From DAISIL01 sp036822015 (lineage in GTDB: Bacteria; Bacteroidota; Bacteroidia; Cytophagales; Bernardetiaceae), in the NCBI GenBank assembly GCA_036822015.1, contig DAISIL010000063.1, positions 1 through 18,178 on the forward strand: a stretch of 18,178 bases of DNA. Reading direction: 5' to 3'. Of the stretch, positions 1 through 7,125 are shown one piece after another. The notes below the pieces were generated by a model. The model was not told the DNA's origin and ran no database searches. It saw nothing but the letters and a program-made list of their open reading frames with translations. A program made the position numbers and the translations under genes. How positions within the stretch are numbered: the stretch's first letter is position 1; every line of letters starts with the position of its first letter.

Positions 1-947
1 TCTTTGTCTTTGGAGGATACCATGTCATTGATGGGCTTGGAGGCCGAAGGGGGTACGATATGGTCGTCTTTGGCGTAGATATTCAGGAGCGGCATCGTGA
101 TTTTTTTCAAATCCACTTTTTGTCCATCGAGGACAAATTCGCCTTTGGCTAGTTTGTTTTCCTGATACATGTCCTTGATGAACTGGCGATACGTTTCGCC
201 CGCCTGGGAGGGTCCGTCATTGACCCATTTCTCCATGCGGAGGAAGTTCATCAGTGTTCCTTTGTCCTTGACTACGTTGGGGATATTCATGGCTTTATTG
301 ACCTGGCTCATGGGTTTGAGCAAGTTGAAGGCCGTATCCAAGAAATCATTGGGAACCAGTCCGTTGTGTCCGTCCACGATAGCATCTACATCCAGTCCTT
401 GGGCCCATTTGAAGAGCAGCCCGTCTTCGATGTGAAAATCGAAGGGGGTAATCATCGTAATCAGGTTTTTGATGTTTTGCGGATGCAAAGCCGTATAAAT
501 CAGGCTAAACGTACCGCCCTGGCAGACCCCGAGTAGGTTGATCGCCTTGATACCGTGGCTCTCTTTCATAAATTCGATGGCATCATGGATGTTTCCGTTG
601 ATGTAGTCATCCATCGTCTTGTAGCGGTCGGCCCGTGAAGGATAGCCCGTATCGAGGAGATAAATGTCGATGCCTTCGGAGAGGAGCTTGCGAATAAAGC
701 TGCGGTCGGGCTGCAAGTCCATCATCTTCCAACGATTGACGAGGGCATAGACAATCAGTAGGGGTGTCTTGCACTTAACTCCTGTATCATTTTTGAAATG
801 GAGCAACTCTACTTTGCCGTCGCTCCAAACCGTTTCACGGGGGGCTGTGGCTACGTCTATTTCTTTGACTTCCAGGAGGTTTTGGTAGCCTTGCATGGCA
901 TTAGAGAAAGTCTCGCTGACTTTCTGAATAAGTTCTTGTGTTTCCAT
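1..947 (-). CDS. phaC: Class III poly(R)-hydroxyalkanoate synthase catalytic subunit PhaC (3' end cut by window edge)
   Basis: This is the catalytic subunit that polymerises (R)-3-hydroxyacyl-CoA into polyhydroxyalkanoate on granules. I translated 315 codons from the ATG at 947 to the left edge, where the frame is still open. The fold is alpha/beta hydrolase. The lipase-like box GVCQGG (about residues 140-145) puts the nucleophile Cys at 142. The motif KDDHIVPP (293-300) supplies the catalytic Asp, which by its spacing from the Cys is probably Asp295. The catalytic His should lie just beyond the window. The short N-terminus before the hydrolase core is typical of class III rather than class I/II enzymes, and the partner gene phaE lies directly upstream. 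No Shine-Dalgarno sequence is seen. A Bacteroidota -7 box at 982-989 may give phaC its own promoter. The family call is firm; substrate chain length cannot be read from the sequence. Confidence 0.93.
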   Translation of the reverse strand, partial: METQELIQKVSETFSNAMQGYQNLLEVKEIDVATAPRETVWSDGKVELLHFKNDTGVKCKTPLLIVYALVNRWKMMDLQPDRSFIRKLLSEGIDIYLLDTGYPSRADRYKTMDDYINGNIHDAIEFMKESHGIKAINLLGVCQGGTFSLIYTALHPQNIKNLITMITPFDFHIEDGLLFKWAQGLDVDAIVDGHNGLVPNDFLDTAFNLLKPMSQVNKAMNIPNVVKDKGTLMNFLRMEKWVNDGPSQAGETYRQFIKDMYQENKLAKGEFVLDGQKVDLKKITMPLLNIYAKDDHIVPPSASKPINDMVSSKDK

Positions 948-981
948 GTAGCGTGGTAATGAAGCGTGATGAGATGATGAA

Positions 982-989
982 CAAATATA
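982..989 (-). promoter_or_regulatory. Putative -7 box of a phaC promoter
   Basis: On the minus strand this reads TATATTTG, a perfect match to the Bacteroidota -7 consensus TAnnTTTG. It lies 34 bases before the phaC ATG, which would leave a leader of about 30 bases. The -33 element is weak: the nearest TTTG (1014-1017) is 24 bases away instead of 19-21. It follows the phaE-phaC stem-loop immediately. Confidence 0.5.
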
Positions 990-991
990 AC

Positions 992-1032
992 AAAAAAAGA
1001 AAATATGTTAGGCCAAAAGACCTAACATATTT
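992..1032 (-). terminator. Intrinsic terminator or attenuator between phaE and phaC
   Basis: A perfect 12-bp inverted repeat (1001-1012 paired with 1021-1032) encloses an 8-base loop. Reading on the minus strand, the stem is followed at once by a T-rich run (992-998). It starts 23 bases after the phaE stop. The stem is AT-rich apart from two G-C pairs at the loop and two near the middle. It fits a partial terminator or an mRNA-stabilising stem that would set different levels of phaE and phaC. Confidence 0.65.
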
Positions 1033-1054
1033 GGTAAACACACACAAACAAACA

Positions 1055-2416
1055 CTATTTTTTAGCGGTAGAAGCTGTGGTACGACGAGTCATCGCTTTT
1101 TTGGCTTCTACTTCGGCGGCTTCCTCCGTAGGGTCGGATTCGATGCCAGCTATTTTCTTTTCGAGCGCACGTACTTTTTTGCGAAGAGCGGCCAGTTCGT
1201 TTGCCAGATCATCGGCTTCGCTACGTGTGGTCAGGGGCGTTCCTTCAAAAGCCATTTCGGCCAGTTTGTCCATCTGCTGCTTAACGGTCAGGCTTGACTT
1301 GGACACTTCGTTTTGGAGGGCGGTATATTCTTTGGATTCAAGGACACCGGTGATGTCTTTTTCCATGCGGGCTACCCATGCTTTGAAAAACTCATCAAAG
1401 GTGGGAAGCTTTTGCTCTTTCTCGTAATGGGCGGCAAAATGCTCAATGACGGCAGGGAAAGCCTGTTGCGTAGCTGTATAGATATGTCCTTGCATTTCAG
1501 CACTTTTGACGACGAAGTTGCTGTACTCCTTGGGAACGATCTTCATCATTTCCATCACCTCGGCGTTCTTGCCTTTTTGCTGAAAATGTGCAAAAGGAGC
1601 CATGCTTTTTTCCATGTTTTCGCTCAACATAGCCGACATATTCGCGATAAAGTTACCGTCCATGCTCATGCCGCTCATCATGGGAAAGCCTTTCATGCCT
1701 TCGGTGATCGTCTTAGACATCTGGGTAGTGCTTTCGTTCCATGTTTTGTAGTTCTCCATGGCTTTCTTGAACATCTCATCGACGTATTCGGCTGACTTTT
1801 TGAGCGTATCGGCGGGATTGATGCCCATCATCTGCTCTGTCATTTGCTTGTAGGCATCCGGAGAGAAAGGCGACTTAAAGGCCTGCATGGTGTTCATGCC
1901 TTGTCGGATGTTTTTGGAGATGGTCTCCCACTGTCCGTACATATCGGTATAGGTTTTGGCCCATCCTTGAAGCTGAGAGGCAGCTGCGTAAGCCGGCGTT
2001 TGTCCTTTCATGGCATCGGCGAGCATTTTGGTTGTCCCGATCATGAACTCCTGCCATTTGGCGTAATTGTCCTTGAACATATCGGGGACTTCAAACTTTA
2101 CCCCTTGGTTGTACTGTCCACCCATCGACTTATAAAACTCCATGAGCTTTTCGACGAATTTCATCTGTGATTCCATCCACTTCTGCATGTGGGTAGGCGC
2201 GTTTTTGATCGCTTCCTCGGGCGTAGCCGGGTTGATGATCTGCTGAACGATGTCGCGTTGTTCGTTCCACCAGCCTTCAAAAAGTTCTTTACTTTTGTCG
2301 CTGCTGGTTTCGGGATAGAGGGATCCCATCATTTTTTTTGAGGTTTCTGACCACGCTTCAAAAATCTTGTTTTGCGTGTCCACGAATTGTTCCAAAGGAT
2401 TTTTTGCTGACTCCAT
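1055..2416 (-). CDS. phaE: PHA synthase subunit PhaE-like protein
   Basis: This is the non-catalytic partner of class III PHA synthase (PHA_synth_III_E family), which forms a complex with PhaC and activates it. I chose the ATG at 2416 (453 residues). The longer frame opens with TTG at 2470, but that codon lies inside a likely -7 box (2468-2475) and is probably not translated. The protein is Met- and Lys-rich and almost wholly helical, with no signal peptide or membrane segment. Near the C-terminus a heptad-rich coiled coil (about residues 399-427) is followed by a 26-residue Ala/Glu/Lys/Thr tail ending in AKK, as seen in phasins and granule-associated proteins. It is longer than the roughly 360 residues of the proteobacterial PhaE. 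phaC follows 107 bases downstream. The assignment rests on helical composition plus the phaC neighbour; a phasin-like role is the main alternative. Confidence 0.85.
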   Translation of the reverse strand: MESAKNPLEQFVDTQNKIFEAWSETSKKMMGSLYPETSSDKSKELFEGWWNEQRDIVQQIINPATPEEAIKNAPTHMQKWMESQMKFVEKLMEFYKSMGGQYNQGVKFEVPDMFKDNYAKWQEFMIGTTKMLADAMKGQTPAYAAASQLQGWAKTYTDMYGQWETISKNIRQGMNTMQAFKSPFSPDAYKQMTEQMMGINPADTLKKSAEYVDEMFKKAMENYKTWNESTTQMSKTITEGMKGFPMMSGMSMDGNFIANMSAMLSENMEKSMAPFAHFQQKGKNAEVMEMMKIVPKEYSNFVVKSAEMQGHIYTATQQAFPAVIEHFAAHYEKEQKLPTFDEFFKAWVARMEKDITGVLESKEYTALQNEVSKSSLTVKQQMDKLAEMAFEGTPLTTRSEADDLANELAALRKKVRALEKKIAGIESDPTEEAAEVEAKKAMTRRTTASTAKK

Positions 2417-2467
2417 GTGGCGGTTACTTTTAGGGGTTTGGGAAAAACTTTTGCCTTGATGCTGATT

Positions 2468-2475
2468 CAAAAGTA
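2468..2475 (-). promoter_or_regulatory. Putative -7 box of the phaE promoter
   Basis: The minus strand reads TACTTTTG, matching TAnnTTTG. It lies 51 bases before the phaE ATG at 2416. There is no TTG at the expected -33 position; instead a direct repeat of CTGATC separated by two bases (2489-2502) covers that place. The box overlaps the alternative TTG start of the long phaE frame, which argues for the ATG start. Confidence 0.45.
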
Positions 2476-2637
2476 CAGCTTGGCAATGGATCAGTAGATC
2501 AGGAAAATCAGAAAAACCCTCGAGACAATTTACTGACTTTTTTCAGGAAATCGACATAAACTCCTAATAATCAATATTTTGCGTACTAATTTTCTCCATT
2601 AAGACACCGCTTCCCAGAAAGGACAAAAAAAGTTTTA

Positions 2638-3744
2638 TCAGGCTTCTAATGCCGGAGGTGGGAGCAAATTTGAGGTATCGAGTGGCTCTCCGTCCAGGCG
2701 CACGATAAAGTTTCGGATACCCCGCAAAGAGCTATCAGCATCTTTGAGTAGCAGATGCTCGGCTTGAGCCATCACTTCGGGCATCGTGCATACGCCTCCG
2801 AGCGGCACACCGGCTGCCTGCCCACGCTCCAAAAGTACAGCACGCGAATGCCTAGCGAAGGCACGTTCCAGCAAAGGCAACAACTCGGCTTTGTACTTGA
2901 CGCGCTGGTGGTTGCTGCCAAAGCGCACATCCAAAGCTACTTCGGGTATTTCCAATACCTGACAAAGCCGCTCAAACTGCCGGTCTGTCCCGACGGCAAC
3001 CATCACTCGTTGCTGGTCAGCGGTGATAAATATGCTCCCATAAGGGACAATATTGGGGTGTTCATTGCCCATCGGCTGTGAGATATGCCTGGCATTGAGC
3101 CAGTTGGTGGCCTGGTTGGCGAGCGAACTCACGGCGGCATCAAAGAGCGAAACTGAGACCTGTCCCCCGAGGCCCATGCGTTCCCGACGATACAGCATCG
3201 CCAGGATACCTTCTTTGAGTTGGTGGGCCGCCAAAATATCCACCAATGCTACCGGCATCTTCACGCCTGGCCCGCCCATGGGGCCGTTCATATACACAAA
3301 ACCTGCTTCGGCCTGGATGATGGCATCGTAGCCCACCCGAGACGAGGCTTCGCCATATCCTGTGATGCTTCCGTATATAATGTGTGGGGCGAATGCTTTT
3401 AAGGTATCGTAATCCATGCCCAGCTTTTGGGCATCGCCGGGCTTATAGCTCACGATGACGATGTCGGCCGTCGGGAGGCGTTGGTACAGTTGCTCTCGAT
3501 CATGGGGCTGGCTCAAGTCCAGGGAAAGGCTGCGCTTGCCCCAGTTGGCGGCCGCAAAGTAAGCCGAGCGGCTGTTTTGCGGGTCTTCCTGGGGGAGTTT
3601 CCAGGAGCGGGTTACGTCGCCTCCCTGGGCGGCATTTTCGATTTTGAGTACCTGCGCCCCTCCTTCAGCAAAAAATTGCCCAACCGATGGCCCTGCCAAC
3701 ACACTAGCCAACTCTATAACGATCAGGTCAGAAAAAATACCCAT
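2638..3744 (-). CDS. CaiB/BaiF family (class III) CoA-transferase
   Basis: The 368-residue protein transfers CoA between carboxylic acids through an aspartyl-CoA thioester. The N-terminus is typical of the family, with a GP motif and a Rossmann-like KIE segment (residues 34-36). The catalytic Asp falls at residue 169 in PVALVDILAA, the same number as in formyl-CoA transferase Frc. At 368 residues it is slightly shorter than the usual 390-430. The ATG at 3744 begins the conserved N-terminus directly. It lies upstream of phaE on the same strand, 221 bases away, so a link to acyl-CoA supply for PHA is possible but not shown. The substrate cannot be read from sequence; members act on carnitine, bile acids, formate, oxalate, succinate and others. 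A -7-like box TATCTTTA lies at 3777-3784. Confidence 0.9.
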   Translation of the reverse strand: MGIFSDLIVIELASVLAGPSVGQFFAEGGAQVLKIENAAQGGDVTRSWKLPQEDPQNSRSAYFAAANWGKRSLSLDLSQPHDREQLYQRLPTADIVIVSYKPGDAQKLGMDYDTLKAFAPHIIYGSITGYGEASSRVGYDAIIQAEAGFVYMNGPMGGPGVKMPVALVDILAAHQLKEGILAMLYRRERMGLGGQVSVSLFDAAVSSLANQATNWLNARHISQPMGNEHPNIVPYGSIFITADQQRVMVAVGTDRQFERLCQVLEIPEVALDVRFGSNHQRVKYKAELLPLLERAFARHSRAVLLERGQAAGVPLGGVCTMPEVMAQAEHLLLKDADSSLRGIRNFIVRLDGEPLDTSNLLPPPALEA

Positions 3745-3791
3745 GAACCTTAGCTATTTAGTTTTTTGTTGCGCAATAAAGATAGACAAAA

Positions 3792-3806
3792 AAACGAAGT
3801 TCGTTT
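3792..3806. promoter_or_regulatory. 15-bp palindrome between caiB-like gene and methyltransferase (candidate operator)
   Basis: The sequence AAACGAA-G-TTCGTTT is a perfect 7+7 palindrome around one central base. Its right arm overlaps the -33 TTTG (3804-3807) of the methyltransferase promoter, and it lies just upstream of the -7-like box of the divergent CoA-transferase. A dimeric HTH protein bound here would block the methyltransferase promoter. The natural candidate is the HTH domain at the N-terminus of that methyltransferase. The binding is inferred. Confidence 0.5.
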
Positions 3807-3835
3807 GGTTGTCCGAGGGATGGGGTGTATATTTA
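3804..3835 (+). promoter_or_regulatory. Bacteroidota-type promoter of the restriction-modification operon
   Basis: TTTG at 3804-3807, a 20-base spacer, then TATATTTA at 3828-3835. This matches TTTG-N19-21-TAnnTTTG with one mismatch. Transcription would begin about 6-8 bases later, at or beside the ATG at 3843, giving a leaderless or near-leaderless mRNA. Confidence 0.6.
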
Positions 3836-3842
3836 TGTAATC

Positions 3843-5471
3843 ATGCAAACAAACATATTCGGAAGCACAGAAGAACACGGAATAACCTTAGCACAGGCAG
3901 CAGAGAAGGCCTGCGTTTCGGTAGCAACTGTTCGGAACTGGATCAAAACAGGATATTTATCCCAAACGGGTAAAGGGTTGGTTTCTCGAAAATCCTTTGA
4001 TGATTTCATGTTAAACATTGCCGGTAAAGAGAAACTTAACTCCCGAGCAAACAAACTATCAAAAAATGAACATCGTCATACAAAAACCTCTCTCAAAGTC
4101 AGTACGCTTCTTCAAGATTACAGTGGTGAAGACCCGGGTACGATATACGAAAACTCACTTGCAGATGCGGATCGTAATAGGGAGGGCATTTATTACACTC
4201 CCACCTGGGTTATCAAGGATATGTTTAGAAACATTAAGATCAGCAAAGACTTTACGTTTTTAGACCCTTGCTGTGGGTCAGGTAACTTTCTTGTTGAGGC
4301 GATACGAGCAGGTGTTTCTCCAGAAAATGTTTACGGCTATGATACCGATAAAAATGCAGTTCAAATCACAAAAGCACGCCTCAAAAAGGAGTTTGACATA
4401 GAAACATCAAATATTTGCGTAGGTGATTTTTTAGAAAAAGCCTTTGAACTAAAAAGTTCAGATACCTTTTTTGATTTGGTATTTACCAATCCTCCTTGGG
4501 GTAAGAAAATTGATAGAATAAACAAAAAGTGGTTCGCTGACCTATACAACTGCGGGAATAGCCTGGATACCACGGCTCTGTTCATGGGAGCAAGCCTATC
4601 TGTACTCAAACAAGAGGGTATATTAGGATTTCTTGTGCAGGAGGCTTTTTTTAATATATCAACATTTGAATTCATCAGAAGAAAAGTTGCAAATAAAAAA
4701 ATCTTACGCCTTGTAGATTACGGAAAAGTATTCAAGGGATTGATTACCAAAGCCCAAGCAATAATCATTGAAAATACAGCATCAAGTACGACAACTCAAA
4801 TCGAATGTACTATATCTGATAACAATTTCACACGAGACTTAGTGTCTTTCAGGAAAAACCCAAAAAATATTTTCAATTTTTGGACAACCCAAGAAGAATC
4901 AAGAGTGATTGACCGGCTATATGCCGTAAATCACATTACTCTGCAAGAACGAGCGCGCTGGGCCCTAGGAATAGTTACGGGTAACAACAAAAAATATTGT
5001 CTTGATAAACAAGAGGCTGGATATATCCCCATATACAAAGGCTCCGATATTACAAAAACAGGACTAAAAAATCCAAGTACTTTTATAGTAAGTGATTTCA
5101 CTAATTTTCAACAAGTGGCACCTCTGGAAATCTATCAAGCAAAAGAAAAACTGATCTATAAATTCATTTCCTCCGACTTATGTTTTTATCACGATACCGA
5201 GCAGAGATATATCTTGAACAGTGCTAACTTACTCATCCCCTTCAATACCGGTATAACCGGAGAACAACTTGCTGCTTTGCTGAATAGCCAAATCATGAAC
5301 TGGCTTTTCAAAAAGATATTTTCAACACATAAAATTTTACGAAGTGATTTGGAGCTATTGCCCATTCATACTGCATATTTTTCTGAAAGATCAATCTTTT
5401 CAGAATATGATTATCTGGATTACTTACAAGTAACAAAAACAAAGTATGGAACTTTCAGCATTAAAGGCTAA
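3843..5471 (+). CDS. Type II N6-adenine DNA methyltransferase with N-terminal helix-turn-helix and TaqI-like target-recognition domain
   Basis: It methylates adenine N6 in a specific DNA site using S-adenosylmethionine. I start at ATG 3843 (542 residues); the frame is open to a GTG at 3825, but that lies inside the promoter. Residues about 14-56 form an excisionase/MerR-like HTH ending in a wing-like segment. The catalytic core follows: YYTP (117-120), motif I DPCCGSGNF (141-149), and motif IV NPPW (216-219), the order of gamma-class enzymes. Residues about 385-510 resemble the TaqI/Eco57I-type C-terminal specificity domain. The HTH is an addition to this fold and suggests autoregulation through the palindrome at 3792-3806. 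The endonuclease gene begins inside its last codons. The gene is AT-rich compared with both flanks, as expected for transferred DNA. The recognition site is unknown. Confidence 0.92.
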   Translation: MQTNIFGSTEEHGITLAQAAEKACVSVATVRNWIKTGYLSQTGKGLVSRKSFDDFMLNIAGKEKLNSRANKLSKNEHRHTKTSLKVSTLLQDYSGEDPGTIYENSLADADRNREGIYYTPTWVIKDMFRNIKISKDFTFLDPCCGSGNFLVEAIRAGVSPENVYGYDTDKNAVQITKARLKKEFDIETSNICVGDFLEKAFELKSSDTFFDLVFTNPPWGKKIDRINKKWFADLYNCGNSLDTTALFMGASLSVLKQEGILGFLVQEAFFNISTFEFIRRKVANKKILRLVDYGKVFKGLITKAQAIIIENTASSTTTQIECTISDNNFTRDLVSFRKNPKNIFNFWTTQEESRVIDRLYAVNHITLQERARWALGIVTGNNKKYCLDKQEAGYIPIYKGSDITKTGLKNPSTFIVSDFTNFQQVAPLEIYQAKEKLIYKFISSDLCFYHDTEQRYILNSANLLIPFNTGITGEQLAALLNSQIMNWLFKKIFSTHKILRSDLELLPIHTAYFSERSIFSEYDYLDYLQVTKTKYGTFSIKG

Positions 5472-6165
5472 AATACTTGATGCTTTCTCGGGGGCAGAGG
5501 CAGACCTAAAAGAGATACTACAACTGATTGATTAAGACAAATCTATTTTCCCTTTCAATGAATATGAGCATTTGATTTTCCTCCTCATCGAGAAAAAAGC
5601 TTTGTCATTCGAGCAGTACATGGAAATAAGAACAGAATACATCCGCACAAACCCAAACCTTTGGATTTTTGAAATATCCGCCCCGAGAGGCTTTGGTGAA
5701 AAATTTGCTCAAACGTATGTGCAAGACAAATGCCCCAAGCTCAAAACCCCCAACAAAACACTTGATCCAAATTATTCGGGAGACTATGATCTGTGGTTAG
5801 ACGGAATCAAAGTTGAAGTGAAAGCATCAAGAGCAGTTGATCGTGATAGCAAGGAACCCCTGTATATCAAAGCCCTGTCACGTCAGACAAATCTTAATTT
5901 TGTGATGAACTTTCAACAACTAAAACCACAATACTGTGATGTCTTTATCTGGATGGCTGTATTCAGAGATCAAATAGTTTTGTGGGTGATGAGCAGTAAA
6001 GAGGTATCCGAGAATCCTTTCTATTCCCGGGGGCAACACAGGGGTAACAAAGGAAATGAAGGGCAGTTACACATTCATCAAGGTAACATAGAACAACTAT
6101 CCATATACGAACTACAAGATGATAATCTTGAACAAGCAATAAAAGATGCTGCCCGTAGAAACTAG
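5446..6165 (+). pseudogene. Type II restriction endonuclease, PD-(D/E)XK fold, interrupted by in-frame TAA at codon 30
   Basis: The gene appears to start at ATG 5446, overlapping the methyltransferase by 26 bases as in coupled restriction-modification operons. The frame reads 29 codons (beginning MELSALKAKIL), meets TAA at 5533-5535, then continues in the same frame for 209 codons to TAG at 6165. Without the stop the protein would be about 239 residues. The nuclease signature is Asp115 with Glu124-Val-Lys126 (in GIKVEVKAS), followed by a C-terminal region with a QHRGNKGNEGQ stretch. Between the stop and the next possible starts (TTG 5572, ATG 5620) the reading is still protein-like. ATG 5620 would give 181 residues keeping the catalytic motif but losing the N-terminal helices. 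Either the nuclease is dead, leaving an orphan methyltransferase, or translation reinitiates, or this is a sequence error. I do not recognise the specificity. Confidence 0.8.
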
Positions 6166-6170
6166 CCCCC

Positions 6171-7118
6171 TCACTTTTTCGTCGCATCAATAACCAGTTT
6201 ACCCCGCTCGTCCCACTGCCGACGGATGTAGGGTTCAAAATCTGTAAAAGGCTGACTGTCATACTGCGTCTCTTGCTTGCGGTTGTACATCCCGTCGCGA
6301 TCAAAATAAGCCACCCAGCGGTAAATTTTTTGTCCGTATTTGTAATAGCCTCGCTCGGCTACCCGCCCGCTCGGATACACATACACGGCGTAACCATCGG
6401 CCAGTCCGTCCTTGTAAGAAATAGCTGATTTAAGTTTCTTGCGGGCTGCGTCGTAGTACGTAAACTGCGTGCTTCGGTACCATCCCCTGTAAAACTCCTC
6501 CTTTTCTTTGAATGTCCCCTTTTTGGTGTAGGTCTCCCAACGTCCATGCTGTAAGCCCTTGTAATAGAAGCCACTTTGCATCAGATTACCATCCACGTAT
6601 TGCTCGTACATACCGTGTAGGAGGATTCCCTTATCGGGTTGGTAGCGGCTGTCTTTGATGATTTTTTTTTCTTTTTCGGAGAAATAGCGCACGTTGTCCA
6701 CGTAGGGGTCTGTGTTTAGGGTGCGGTCTTCGACACAAAAAAACACTTCCTCCACTTGCTTACCGCCTTCAAGCCGCCGTGTAAAAAAACGCTTGACTGT
6801 TAATCCCTCGTAGGTATTTTTTTTTCCTTTTTTCTTTTTAATTTTTTTGCCTTTTTTGCCTGTTGCGTTATCTTCTTCGGCTAAGGGGTCTTTGCCTCCC
6901 TTAAACAAACTACCCAATACGCCACCTTTGCGCGGGGCCAACTTGTTTTGCTCGATTAAGTCAATAACGGGCTTGTCGATGGAGGCAAACAACCCATCCG
7001 TAGCTACAAGCGAATCCGAAGAAACCCGAAGCGTATCTTCCTGGGCCTGCCCCGCAAAACCCCGTAGAGTTATCAGCAAGAACACACAAAAACACCGATA
7101 AAACATCCAATACTTCAT
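6171..7118 (-). CDS. Secreted MORN-like repeat protein (YwqK-type repeats)
   Basis: The start at ATG 7118 (315 residues) opens directly with a signal peptide (MKYWMFY followed by a hydrophobic stretch, ending near AGQAQ at 22-26). It is also 7 bases after the stop of the upstream dehydrogenase; the longer frame would run back into that gene. A Lys-rich low-complexity stretch lies at 88-100. Residues about 168-201 and 237-276 contain imperfect repeats with HG/DG, aromatic and G-x-Y positions, as in MORN_2 variants. The end is Lys-rich. The function is unknown; such proteins in Bacteroidota are usually exported and often linked to the envelope. It is the last gene of the minus-strand cluster and ends 5 bases from the convergent endonuclease stop. 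Confidence 0.75.
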   Translation of the reverse strand: MKYWMFYRCFCVFLLITLRGFAGQAQEDTLRVSSDSLVATDGLFASIDKPVIDLIEQNKLAPRKGGVLGSLFKGGKDPLAEEDNATGKKGKKIKKKKGKKNTYEGLTVKRFFTRRLEGGKQVEEVFFCVEDRTLNTDPYVDNVRYFSEKEKKIIKDSRYQPDKGILLHGMYEQYVDGNLMQSGFYYKGLQHGRWETYTKKGTFKEKEEFYRGWYRSTQFTYYDAARKKLKSAISYKDGLADGYAVYVYPSGRVAERGYYKYGQKIYRWVAYFDRDGMYNRKQETQYDSQPFTDFEPYIRRQWDERGKLVIDATKK

Positions 7119-7125
7119 CTTCTTT

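Noticed and set aside
1313..1795. Open frames on the plus strand opposite phaE
   Set aside because: They mirror the phaE reading, are His- and Phe-rich in a non-protein-like way, and have no start signals.
2525..2545. Small CTGA...TCAG hairpin after the CoA-transferase as a terminator
   Set aside because: The stem has only four pairs and no proper T-run follows on the minus strand.
3828..3842. GTG 3825 as the methyltransferase start
   Set aside because: It falls upstream of the predicted transcript start and adds only six residues to the HTH domain.
6783..6860. A/T-rich homopolymer runs as a possible regulatory region
   Set aside because: They encode the Lys-rich stretch of the MORN-like protein on the minus strand and need no other explanation.
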